Positions 43,401 to 55,700 of a stretch of 64,000 nt of DNA are shown piece by piece. The notes under the pieces were generated by a model that saw only the letters and a list, made by a program, of their open reading frames with translations, made no database searches and had not been told where the DNA came from. Origin of the DNA: Ciona savignyi (lineage: Eukaryota; Chordata; Ascidiacea; Phlebobranchia; Cionidae); the NCBI GenBank assembly GCA_000149265.1, contig CH001961.1, positions 179,960-243,959 on the forward strand, written 5' to 3'. The position numbers and the translations under genes were made by a program. Every line of letters begins with the position of its first letter. Position 1 is the first letter of the stretch.

Positions 43401-46400
43401 TTCAACTTGAAGTAACTAAACTCCTTAGATTCACATTGCCCTGGATGAACAGACAGAGAGCAACGGATGTATTCATTACATACCAGGATCTCATAGATGG
43501 CAAAGGGGTGGAAATCCACTTCCAGTGACTGATTTCAACTTTAAGGACATGGAATCTATCAAGGTAGCATGAACTACACTTTATGGAATAAATTGGTGTT
43601 GTTGCAACCGACAGCATGTTTATTAAGTACTTATTTTAGACTTTAATAATCAACTAATTAAAATCTAAATAACATAATCTCCTCATTTATACGTGAAAGG
43701 ATTTTCCTTCTACTGTCATACAATGTGTGCCACTTTACTAAAAGCAAGCAAATTCGACACTTAAGTTAATGCCTGTTCCTAATTATACAAAATGATACAG
43801 ATTTTATGATTGCTATGCTTAAGGTGGTCCCATGACTTACATATCGTTCAACGATAGCAGGACCTTAGTGTCTAAGGCCATTGTAATCTGTCGATTGATA
43901 TACAACTAACTAAATACCAATGTCAATTGTTTAACAATAGGTCACCACAAGAAATAACTTAGACATCGGTTAAGGTATATAACTTAACCAATTAAAGCAG
44001 GTCCAGTTGACTGCATATTTTGGTGGGGTGTCCATATAAATGCCCATATTATTTGTGTATATACGATTCTCACCATAGACCACATTCTATTTATAATCGA
44101 TCCATAATAAAAGAATTTACAGACAATTTTAACCGATGAAGAAAAAAAGGAATTTATCCCAACAGCTTGCAAGTTAAAGAGAGGAGAAGTTAGTTTCCAC
44201 CATCCTTTAATGGTTCATGGATCATTTCCAAACAGGTGAGTATATGAGTATAAACATATGACTATAAATGACTATAAACGAGTGAGAATATAACTATAAG
44301 AGTGTAGAGTATGAACACAGGGAATAGGCAAAGATGTAGGCTTTCCCACAAAATAAAGAAGAATCAATGAGATTCTTCTTTACTCACTTTGCACAAAATT
44401 ATTTTCTTTCATCTAAATTTAAGAACCTAATTGTGTGGAAAAGCTAATTATCTAACTGTGAAGAAATGCTGAAATTATGCTGTGATTGGACACACCACTA
44501 ATACTGTATATATGCCATAATGTACATAACAGATGGGCAAAAAATTTGGCTATTCTAGTGTATATAAATACATGTAATATAGTGTATATGTTATAAAGTA
44601 CAAATACATTATACACCCAAGATTATGAGCGGTATATGTAATATAGTGTTTAAGTTGTAAAGTACAATACATTATACACCCGAGATTATGAGTGGTATAT
44701 GTAATATAGTGTTTAAGTTGTAAATTACAATTCATTATACAACCAAGATTATGATTGGGTTAGATAAAGTTTGACAAAGTCTGCATATCACAGATCAGAG
44801 AAACCACGAAGAGCTGCTGTGGTTAATTACATCGCTGACGGAGTTAAGTCTGCCGTTGATACTTCCTTGCTGGAGGGCACGGAACCAATTCCAAAAGACC
44901 ATGAACTGCGTGGTCAATTTTACCCGTTGATATATGATCCGGGGTGGGCCATTTAAGTGTTCGAAGCATTTTAGGATCGACAAATTTTGAAGGATTGATT
45001 TTGTTATGAAAACAATGCGTTTTTTGGTGACCATTGACAATCAAATAAAGATGTGATTAAATAAACTATGTAGTGTTTAATCATAGATAAGACAGGAAAT
45101 TATGTACTCCAACTAATCAAAAGTTTTTTTTGTTAATTGACCATAACAAATTTGGTTACATTTTACTGATTAGTAAACGTGGGTAGAACATGTAATGCTA
45201 TGTTTTTCTAGCACTAGGTCTATCAAAGGTGTACAAAACCTTAAAAATTAAAATTACACTTACCTTGGCAGTTAAGAGGATAACGACATATTGCAACACG
45301 TTTGGTAGACATATTATTTTGAACAACAATTTATACGTGGAGACTACTCCATTGGAGGAATCATCTGAATGATTCTCAGTGGTTTCACTTTTGAACAGCA
45401 TTACTAAGGTCGTGGTAATAAAAAATACAATGGCCCAGAAGTACATGAAACCTGTAAAACATGGAAAAAGGTTAAGCATCCCAATTAGATTGCTAACTCA
45501 TAGTATCTAGGTTACCAACTGGTAGCTGTTTATGGGAAAAACTAAAATGATGGAAAGCGGAAGGGAGGGAAACTGCACAATAAAATAAAGATTAGGGCTT
45601 TTGAGTTAGTTTTAAACATGGAGTTGGAGTTTAGGTTAGTTCTGGGGTTGAGATTATAGTGTTCAGGGCAGGGTTAAAATTAGTTTTCGTGAGTTTCCCT
45701 TTTTTCCACTTTTCCTTCTTTTAGTGCTGTCCCCTTTAAACAGAGGTTAAGTATTTATCATCCAGAATAAAGCCAAAGATCCTTTAACAATTCAGCTATG
45801 TTCCTCACATGAATTAGTAAGTAATTTTTAAATACTCCAACCCCCCCCCCCCAAAAAAAAACATATATTACTCCCCCCCCAAAAAAAAACATTTATATAA
45901 ATGGTTTGGTGTAATTATAAGCTTCCAATTTTGTTTAACATGGTGTGTGTTATACAATACCACTTTGAAATGCCAAGATAAATCGAAGACCTTAAAATAG
46001 CTCTCCCACCTTTAAGTATATAGAATATTTACCATATGAAGCAAGAGTAACTATTCTCTAATCTGTCCAGTCATGATCACAACACATACTTCGGAGATGG
46101 ATGTTTAAAGCTTAATGGTAAAAATTCGGAAGTATAAAACACATCTAAGTTGTTGTTACTGTATTATGTATATCCTGTTCAAATGATATAAAAAGTGACT
46201 TAAATACACAAACTGTTTTGAACCAGTTTGTCGGAAGGTCACCAAAACGCAGTTTACAACTGACCTGCTAAATTAATGAGACCGACTTCTTGGGGAACAA
46301 ACCGGAGGTATTTGTTGCAGAAATCTGCAGATTCCAATGCGAGAAATACAACGTAACCAAGAAAATATCCAGCAGTCTGCAATGCAGAAAAAATGTTGTT

Positions 46401-48586
46401 TGAAGGATATAAAAACATGCTTTTTGTTTAATTTATTTAAGGTTATAAAGCAATACACGCTTTTAGTTACGTGCAGAAAAAAGGGTTTTATATTTTAAGG
46501 TTATAAAGCAATACACGCTTTTAGTTACGTGCAGAAAAAAGGGTTTTATATTTTAAGGTTGTAAAGCAGGGCTGGTCAACCCGCGGCTCTTCGCTCAGTT
46601 CCATGCGGCTCTTTTCCGCAGGCCATATTTTTTCTTCATGACGAAGGCTATGTCCGGAAATTGTACCAAGTAGGCTATGTAATAAAGGCAACACCCTTCC
46701 TATTTTTTAATCTATTTCTTAATGCTGTTTTCTGTTAGGGGGTTTCCTGCTTAGTAATATTCATAACAATAAAAGAATTGTAAGTTTCTGTCATTGTGTG
46801 TATGATATGGCTCTTTGTGGTAATACAGTAAGAAATTTGGCTCTTAGTCTCGGACTGGTTGGCCACCCCTGTTGTAAAGCAATACATGCTTATGATTACG
46901 ATTAGGTTTATTTTTTCACACCTTAATTATAGTGAAGATTGGCATACATAATTAAAAGAAGCAAAAAAAAACGGAATCGAACATTAGGATAGGAAAGGAT
47001 ATTCATGGCTATCTCTGTGAGTGGAAAAACCAAGGGGGTTAACACACTAGCAATATTCAAATCACCTCGCGCCCACCGTCGGGTTATCGGAGCTATTGCC
47101 GTTTGTTGTGTATGAATCAAACGTTTATTAAAGTTAGTAGAACCCATTATTCAGGCAATGTCTGTTAAGTACCTTGACCAATGATCTGACGATTACCCGT
47201 GTGTTAACCCCATTGGTTTTCCCATTCATGTGGATAAACATGAATATCCTATCCTATGTACGCAGTGAAATATCCTATTTAGCAACCCCTTCCTATATAC
47301 AAATTAATATGTTAACGGAATATTTCTCAAACCTGGCCAACAGAGTTGCAAGTTGAAGCGAGTCCAACATTCTTTTTGGAGAGCATCGTAAGTGCCCAGC
47401 CGTCCACTGCAATATCTTGGGTAGCAGCGCAAAAATTGAGAATGAAAAAACAGACAGTTAGCTTCCATACATCTGGCTCACTTCCCCCTAAAATGGAATC
47501 CAACCTAAAAGTCGAGAAACGGATAATTACTTAAAACTTGTGTTTGCAAATTTAAACAACAGTTGGTTACTCCTATTAAAAGCAAGAATATATATCAGGC
47601 ATAAATAACTACATAGTAATTAATAAAACTGTTATGATGACTGCCTTTCAGTCAAACTTTAGACTGTTTAGAGCAGTTGGAAAAAGGCCGAATCCACATT
47701 TATTATCCGGTTAAAATTTGACGTGACGGTTAACCACAAAAACAGTTAACCATGGTAATTTTTGGCACCCCTAGCTTTAATGCAAATAATAATATAATCC
47801 TTACTTGAATGATAATATCATCATGATAATACCAATAACGTATTGAGTTGGGACCAGCCATGTTTTTCGCCGGCCAAAATTTTGTATATACGCTCCATCT
47901 ACTAATGGTGCCCATAATAACTTAATACTGAACGGCCAAAACACAAAACTGAAAAGAGCTTGCTGCTTGTAGTCAATACTTTTGGCCTGAAGATGAAAAA
48001 ATCAATTTTTAAATGCATAATGTAAAAATGTTCGGAATCAATTCAAAATGGTATTCCGACCAGTTAGTCTGGTGGTTTAGTGTGACGCCTTTTAACAGAA
48101 ATCGTCAGATTACTAACCATTGATTAGCTATTATGTGTCTTGCCCAAACACACAACTGACAACTTAAATCTACTTAAATTGTGGAAACTATTTTGGGGCT
48201 TTATTTGTCCGATTAAAACTACCAATTAAAGGATATTGCATCATACAAGAGCACATAGCCTAATTACCAGGTACACAATACGCTATAGTAAAAATCCTTT
48301 CTACGTTTAAAATATACCAAAAAAGGTAGCAAAGATAGCACCGTACCGCTAATAGCATTGGAATACTCCCAGCCAGACCAAGTGGAATTCCTTGTAGAAT
48401 GTACAAGAATAGAAGCAGAAGCACGCTTGATCTGTCTTCGTACCACCAATGCATCTTAGAGCTTAACACCGATTCAGAGGAAATTGAATTACTGTTCGTT
48501 TCGCCAGATTTCATGTCCACGAAATTTGAATTTTCTAACTGTGTTTCGTTATTTCTTGAACGAGATCGTGCGTTTAAACCGTTCAT
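34483..48586 (-). CDS. SLC33A1: SLC33A1 acetyl-CoA transporter, 10 exons
   Basis: SLC33A1 (AT-1) is a multi-pass ER membrane carrier that brings acetyl-CoA into the lumen for protein and ganglioside acetylation. Exons: 48586-48347, 47986-47805, 47504-47333, 46376-46265, 45451-45264, 38871-38690, 37778-37658, 36195-36084, 35530-35424 and 34644-34483. All phases join, giving 525 aa (human 549). Near-identical blocks include LLFLYILQGIPLGLAGSIPM, FSFVFWPFSIKLLWAPLVD, ATQDIAVDGWALTMLS, STCNSVGQTAGYFLG, ESADFCNKYLRF, ITTTLV and MAFNAKISDPKIGGTYMTLL. The last exon carries GGTCVTTIDGFYIE. Intron 5 is 6.4 kb and contains an opposite-strand gene. AG ends 3 nt before the ATG (TTTTGTAG then AAAATG), a likely trans-splice or 5' UTR acceptor. 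Confidence 0.96.
34690..34783 (+). mobile_element. Long SINE 5' part, cut by the assembly gap
   Basis: AGTTGTTTAGTGCGTCTC through GACATTGCCTGAACCC, running into the N block. Confidence 0.7.
34784..34883. other. Assembly gap of 100 N
   Basis: This is a placeholder-sized run of N. It is flanked by a plus-strand SINE on the left and a minus-strand SINE on the right, so the missing piece is probably the repeat centre. It lies upstream of SLC33A1 exon 10, in intron 9, and removes no exon I can identify. Confidence 0.95.
34884..35095 (-). mobile_element. Long SINE right of the assembly gap
   Basis: It is reversed: ACCGCCGGGTTACCGGAGC, TAGAACCCATTAATCCGC and AACCGCTAGACCATCGGGC. Confidence 0.75.
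35785..35963. mobile_element. Foldback MITE, GGGA-rich termini
   Basis: AAAAGGAGGGAAACTGCACA and TTTCCTTCCTTCCCTCC then TTTTAG ends with internal GGGGTTGAGATTAGTG. It lies in SLC33A1 intron 8. Confidence 0.72.
36372..36710 (-). mobile_element. Long SINE(s) in SLC33A1 intron 7
   Basis: A reversed full-length SINE (36,372-36,660) is followed by the body of a second one starting GTAGAACCCATTAATCCAC. The second is split by a piggyBac-like element at its TTAA. Confidence 0.7.
36711..37587. mobile_element. piggyBac-like non-autonomous element
   Basis: Ends CCCTTAGACGACGACGG and, inverted, CCCTTTGAAGACGACGAAAC. TTAA is present on both sides (36,707-36,710 and 37,588-37,591), the piggyBac hallmark. 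It is 877 bp with no transposase frame. Internal GACGTCATCA repeats occur. It sits inside a SINE, whose sequence resumes with GTGCCTTGCCC after the right TTAA. Confidence 0.82.
38320..38610 (-). mobile_element. Long composite SINE in SLC33A1 intron 6
   Basis: It is a full-length reversed copy from GATATTCATGTTTATTCCC to CGACGCACTAACCAACTAGAC. Confidence 0.78.
38872..39250. repeat. Imperfect minisatellite adjoining SLC33A1 exon 6 acceptor
   Basis: GAAATTCTAAAGATTTG and AAAGATGAGTGAAATTC recur about ten times, starting immediately at the intron side of exon 6. The junction motif AATCTGGAATG recurs at the far end (39,245-39,255) and, as AATCTAGAATGG, near 39,428. Confidence 0.65.
39590..39892. 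mobile_element. hAT-type MITE, full-length reference copy
   Basis: ACAGACACGGGCAAACTAC at the left and TGCCCACCCCTG at the right give the GGGTGGGCA-type inverted ends of hAT elements. The TTGCTTGACGCAACAGTGC to TATGTGAGTGGCAG segment identifies the truncated copies in CDK5RAP3 introns. Confidence 0.65.
40387..44956 (+). CDS. Phytanoyl-CoA dioxygenase (PhyH) family protein, nested in SLC33A1 intron 5
   Basis: This is a predicted Fe(II)/2-oxoglutarate-dependent oxygenase; its substrate is unknown. Seven exons join in phase: 40387-40604, 41058-41136, 41787-41924, 42595-42753, 43429-43563, 44123-44235 and 44794-44956 (334 aa). The iron-binding HxD is in GGCVAWHQDYSYWTR (H182, D184). The distal His is in FHHPLMVHGSFPNR (H275), and a 2-oxoglutarate-binding Arg candidate is in KPRRAAVVNY (R286/R287). 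Other family marks are HPLFYEFHKNQ, RFWHDQLFAKPA and HYIPGSHRW. Exon 3 uses the strong GTAAGT donor at 41,925. The start could also be the internal methionine of MARSFNLRFL (residue 9). The exon 3 acceptor is the least certain. It resembles a bacterial/invertebrate PhyH subgroup more than human PHYH, from memory. It lies antisense within the 6.4 kb intron 5 of SLC33A1. Confidence 0.88.
40905..41012. repeat. Short minisatellite in PhyH-like intron 1
   Basis: GAAAACTGTAGCATATTTT and variants recur about five times, 25-40 bp before exon 2. Confidence 0.6.
42165..42420 (-). mobile_element. Long SINE in PhyH-like intron 3
   Basis: It is reversed, from GGGGGTTAACACACGGGC to CGACGCACTAAACCACCAAG. 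Confidence 0.72.
43225..43392. repeat. Tandem repeat before PhyH-like exon 5
   Basis: AAAAATTGCTNTTTCTT units alternate with T-runs, then CAAAAATTGCTTTCC-type units occur twice. It ends about 35 bp before the exon 5 acceptor. Confidence 0.6.
44560..44757. repeat. ~65-bp tandem repeat, three units, before PhyH-like exon 7
   Basis: Units share GTAATATAGTGTNTAAGTTG, AAAGTACAATACATTATAC and AAGATTATGAG. They are AT-rich and non-coding. Confidence 0.75.
45541..45723. mobile_element. Foldback MITE, GGGA-rich termini
   Basis: ACTAAAATGATGGAAAGCGG to TTTTCCTTCTTTTAG with internal GGTTAGTTCTGGGGTTGAG. It lies in SLC33A1 intron 4. Confidence 0.68.
46437..46566. repeat. ~58-bp tandem repeat in SLC33A1 intron 3
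   Basis: TTAAGGTTATAAAGCAATAC to AAAAAAGGGTTTTATATT occurs twice exactly, and a third partial unit begins TTAAGGTTGTAAAG before a hAT element splits it. Confidence 0.8.
46567..46871. mobile_element. hAT MITE with 8-bp target-site duplication
   Basis: It begins CAGGGCTGGTCAACCCGCGG and ends GGTTGGCCACCCCTG. The 8-bp direct repeat TTGTAAAG flanks it (46,559-46,566 and 46,872-46,879), as expected for hAT insertion. GGCTCTT motifs recur inside. It is 305 bp and non-coding. Confidence 0.85.
46995..47190 (-). mobile_element. Long SINE with a rearranged end, SLC33A1 intron 3
   Basis: It is reversed from GATATTCATGGCTATCTC to TTCAGGCAATGTCTG. A plus-strand SINE 3' end (about 47,182-47,258, TGATCTGACGATTACCC to AAACATGAATATCC) follows it, forming an inverted pair. 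Confidence 0.65.
48055..48165 (+). mobile_element. SINE head fragment in SLC33A1 intron 1
   Basis: CAGTTAGTCTGGTGGTTTAG and TGTGACGCCTTTTAAC are the tRNA-like head; the rest is scrambled. Confidence 0.5.
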
Positions 48587-49114
48587 TTTCTACAAAACTT
48601 TAAAAATCCTATTTCCATTTACAAATACACAGTGCACCCCACTTATATCATTGGTCTAAAGATCGTATAAAAATAGCAACAATATAAAATATAAATCTAA
48701 CTTACAAACTTAACCACATGAACCATAATACTTTTTAAAAAGGAACTAAGTTAGATGCACAAAATAAAAAAATAGCACCCATAAAATATGGAAATACAAA
48801 ATAGCTAAATTACTAAGCAAGGAAAATTTGCACATTCTATAAAAAATTGACACGGTCATATTATATATCTATATATTTATATACGCGTTATATTAAATAT
48901 TACTGTTTACTAACAATATACAAAACTGTCTCTGCTTTAATGCCTGGATTTTCAACATTGATCAAATGGTTTGAGGTCTAACCTTGTTTAATGATAACAA
49001 TTTGTTATTGTTTATTAGTAGTTATACCAAAAATAATGTGTGTGTCATATACCAGTGGGAAACTCGGGTTAAAATTATAGATGAACAATACACAGTGAAT
49101 AGTGTGAATTAATA
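48587..49114. other. B9D2-SLC33A1 spacer
   Basis: It is 528 bp, AT-rich and repeat-free as far as I can see. It ends with the acceptor-like site just upstream of the SLC33A1 ATG. Confidence 0.6.
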
Positions 49115-49642
49115 TCAACATTCTACTCCATATTTGTCAAAGTTTCTGAGGATTACATTGAGTCGGATTTGTACTTTTCCCATCGCGGTTGTATGCAGTT
49201 TGTACCTATCTGCACCTGCGTAAACCAAGTCTGGGTTCTTTAACTGCGGACAACCTCCGACGAAATATTGCATCAGTTCTTCCTGGAACGTTCCGTTCGG
49301 CTTCCAAGTGACGCACTCGATAGTGTGGCACCCTGGTGACGACGGCACGTGTACGAAGCCGTAGCCGTAGAGCTCATTCCTGCCGTGAATGTCTTGATAC
49401 CACACCTGCAGATGTAGTCGCGGCCAGCCCTGTAAACCCTTGGTGGCATAGTGCACATCAATGGGGTGGCTCCAGTATGCCGCTTGCTCGTTTTCAGGGT
49501 TATCGACGTGAGTTTGACCCTCTTTTACTCCAGCGATCAGCTTCCAAGCCCCACCAGCGTGCAAACCCCACTTACAGAACAAACTGTGACTTGGAAATTC
49601 ACTCGCACCTACAAGTTGACCTATAACATGCACCTCAGCCAT
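49115..49642 (-). CDS. B9D2: B9D2, ciliary transition-zone B9-domain protein
   Basis: B9D2 forms the tectonic/MKS module at the transition zone with B9D1 and MKS1, gating membrane proteins into the cilium. A single exon encodes 175 aa, equal to the human length. The start is [17 protein letters not shown] because it aligns with the family N-terminus; the frame is open upstream but AG of TTTTCCAG ends only 7 nt before this ATG. The C2-like B9 fold covers most of the protein: [50 protein letters not shown] and [12 protein letters not shown]. The end reads [15 protein letters not shown]. It lies 562 bp downstream of SRP54 and 528 bp upstream of SLC33A1, all on one strand. Confidence 0.96.
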   Translation of the reverse strand: MAEVHVIGQLVGASEFPSHSLFCKWGLHAGGAWKLIAGVKEGQTHVDNPENEQAAYWSHPIDVHYATKGLQGWPRLHLQVWYQDIHGRNELYGYGFVHVPSSPGCHTIECVTWKPNGTFQEELMQYFVGGCPQLKNPDLVYAGADRYKLHTTAMGKVQIRLNVILRNFDKYGVEC

Positions 49643-50204
49643 TCTAACCCTGGAAAACCGACACATGTTATTTCTTGTTTTCACTCAAAAAAATTAATTA
49701 GATTTATAAAATCAATGAAAGAATGTCTTAATTTTCCATTGGGCCTACTTTTGCCCAGCCAAATTTTCCATGTTATCTCTCCAAATAATTTAAAAATTAC
49801 ACCGATATTGCACTCACACATAACGCCACAACCAGTGATTAATCTTAAGCATGAAGTAACGGATTCATTAAAATACAAAAACACAAGAACCCAGTTCTGA
49901 TACCAGCACTTTTACTGCTATATATCTTTGTAAAATATCTGACACACAAAAAACAAGGGAAAAGAAAATTCATGAAAATCCAAACTCGAAATCACCAAAA
50001 TACTCATCTGTACATTTAACAGACCATGTTTTGTTGCAATTAATGTTTCCACAGTTTTGGATATTATTTCTCAACAACTCCGCCATAGGTTCATGCTAAA
50101 CTGGAATCTACCAATAAGCAACCGTACAGACAATTGGAAATATTTGAAAAAACATCGCTTTTTTAAAATAGTGACAGAAATAAAAAAGACGATATGAATG
50201 TTGT
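49643..50204. other. SRP54-B9D2 spacer
   Basis: No repeat or gene is recognised. The plus-strand frame at 49,451-49,900 is antisense to B9D2 plus spacer and has no protein-like features. The SRP54 poly(A) signal lies at its right edge. Confidence 0.6.
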
Positions 50205-52798
<2,594 letters not shown>

Positions 52799-55700
52799 AT
52801 GCGAACAACACCGCTCTGGGCTGACCAGCCAAAAGACAACTCTCAAATTGGAAAATGGTAAGAAATTTAATTTAGGGTTATCTTTACGATAAACTGCATT
52901 TTACGCAGTCGGCTGATTTTTTGTGATATAATAAAAATCCTCTATTCGCCTCGTGTGATTTTAACTACAACTAAACACCAAACGTGTGATTTAAATTTAC
53001 TAAAACGTGAAAAAAAATTAAAATACTGTATCATACTTAACCTTCTTCAGCAGTGCAACATTTGGCCCACGGGGCGGACATGTCTTGTAGCCCCGTAAAG
53101 GGTTTTTTACCGGCCTGTAGACTGTATCTTACCATAACCCTGTAATGTGGCCCTAGCATTAAGAAATAAATATGGGTTTAAGAGATTTGAATCCTATTCA
53201 TGTAACAATCCTATTCATGTAACAATCCAGTCCACCAAGGCTCTATTGGAAAGTTCGTTTTCTGTGCGCCGGATTTTTGCGCCAACATTTTTAACGTAAA
53301 TTTTGCGCCACGCCAGTAATACTAATTTGCACCACCACAAACAAAGTTGCAACATTTTTAATTAAAACTTTGAAATATAAAGTTAAAAGTGTCAAAATAC
53401 TGACATAAATGAACGTAAGTGTAATCACGCCACGCCACATGATTTTTGGACTTTTTTGCGCCGGTACCCGGAAAAGTAGTCCGTGCGCCACGCCAGATAT
53501 ATCCGGCGCATCATACGAACTTTCCAGTACGGCACCAATGTCTTAATTTTCCCACATTTGGCCTGCCAACCACAGAAGTTACCCACCCATGTTCTACAGC
53601 ATTTATGACATTGCATTTAAACCTGATGGGACCCAACTGCTTGTGGCAACCGGAAACAAAATCATTGTGTATGACCCAACAGACGGCACTCTCGTTCAAA
53701 CATTAAGAGCGCACAAGGACACTGTTTATTGCCTCGGCTACTCAAAAGATGGTATGTTATATCTTATTTTAAATGATGAGTTTTTACGACCGTTTGTTTT
53801 ACCGTTTTTTTCTGTTTTTTTATCGTAATTTGCTTCATTGGCCATTATTTAGTACGGGGCAAAAAATTGATTGAACTAAAACTGAATAAACTTGTTTGAC
53901 TGAATAGCTTGGTGGTATGGTGCGTCTTTTTTAGCTGAAAGGTTGCAGGTTCAAAAGTGGTTGCTGGATAATTGGTTGTGTCCTAGGGTAAGACACTTAA
54001 CGTACATTATTTGAATTCACTGTATATAATAAGTTCTAACAAGATTGATAAAACGTCTTTTATCCTATCATGAGAAAGAAATAATAATTAATAATAATAA
54101 AGGAAAAATTTAATTCCTGTCTGTGCAAACTTTAGATTTTTTATTATCATCTCTCTGTCAACTGTAATGTAGCATTTAATAAAAATTAATTATAACTTTG
54201 GGTTAATAGTCAAAATTACTTGTTTTATTGCATACAATTCTTTGTATCTACATAGCCCAACCCAGTGCATCTATATAAATGTTTGTTTCAATAGGGAAAA
54301 GGTTTGCGTCCGGCAGTGCTGATAAATGTGTCATCATCTGGACTGATAAGCTGACTGGGATTCTTAAATACACGTAAGTATCTAACTTGCTGCACTTTAC
54401 TATCAGGCTGTTCATACGGTAGGTTAAATATGCATAAAACAACCGTAAGAATGTTTCTTATTCAAAGTATCTAGCTTGCTGCACTGTAGTATCTAGCTTG
54501 CTGATCTATCCTATCAGGTTAATGGATCTGGTAGGTTAAATATGCATAAAACAACCGTAAGAATGTTTCTCTTTAAAGGCACAATGAATCGATCCAATGT
54601 CTCGCCTACAACCCGGTCTCACCTCAACTAGCCTCTTGTGCTGTCAATGATTTTGGTGAGTTTTATTCTCGTTTTCAGTGTCAACAATTGGCCTTGTTTT
54701 CTACTTTGCATATTTTCCGTTATTTTTACAGATCAGTCTAGTGGTTAAGTACGTCGTCTTTCAGCCGAAGGGTTAAAGGTTAGAAACTGGTCATTAGCTA
54801 GTCGGTTGTTTCCTTGGGCAAGGCACTTAACGGACATTGCCTGAACCCAGCAGATTAATGGGTTCTACCAAATTAAAGGAACATGTCTATTATATACAAA
54901 TACAACACTCTAAAATAGCTCCGGTAACCCGATGGTGGGCGCGAGGTGATCCGACGATTGCCTGTGTGTTAGCCCCCCTGGTTTTCCCATTAACGGGGAT
55001 AAACACGAATATCCTAATTACCAACCATGTTCAGGAAAAAAATTAAATTGGGGTATGATTGGTTAAGTGCTATGCTATATGGCATGGTTGTTAATTGCAC
55101 CTTAAATACCCTAACCACCTAACATCCATTGACAATACACTCAATTATCACCACAACGGATCCTATTACTTTTAATTGGGATTTTTGTACCAGGTTTATG
55201 GGCTCCAGAGCAGAAGTCGGTGAACAAGCACAAGATAAGCAACAGGATTACATGTTGCAGGTGCCTTATAACATGCCCTTTGGTGATAATTACACCTTTT
55301 TCCACCCAAAATGGGAAATTCCTGCATTCCATACTTAGTGCAAAAGTTTTCTAAAAATTACTGAAAATTAACGAAAAATTATACACTGAAATTTTGTTAA
55401 AAATGACGGAAACTTTAAATCAACATAAACATGTATCAAGTCTGTTGTATTTTAAAATTCCACATTTAAATAATTCATCCTAGAATAATTGTAGAATCCA
55501 AACTGAATCATATAAGAAGACAGTCATGAGTCAAATTATTAGTCTTTACAATGAACTGTTTTGGCCTTATATTTCTGCTTCTAAGCTTAAGTATACTAGA
55601 CGACAATTCCTAATTACCGTGCACCTTTGCAAAAAAACATTTACTTCCTATGTATCCATCTTTATCTGATTAATTCCATTCCGGTTTGACAATTCAGCTG

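Noticed and set aside
49336..49900. Plus-strand frames of 96 and 149 codons opposite B9D2
   Set aside because: Antisense shadow extended into the spacer, with no domain features.
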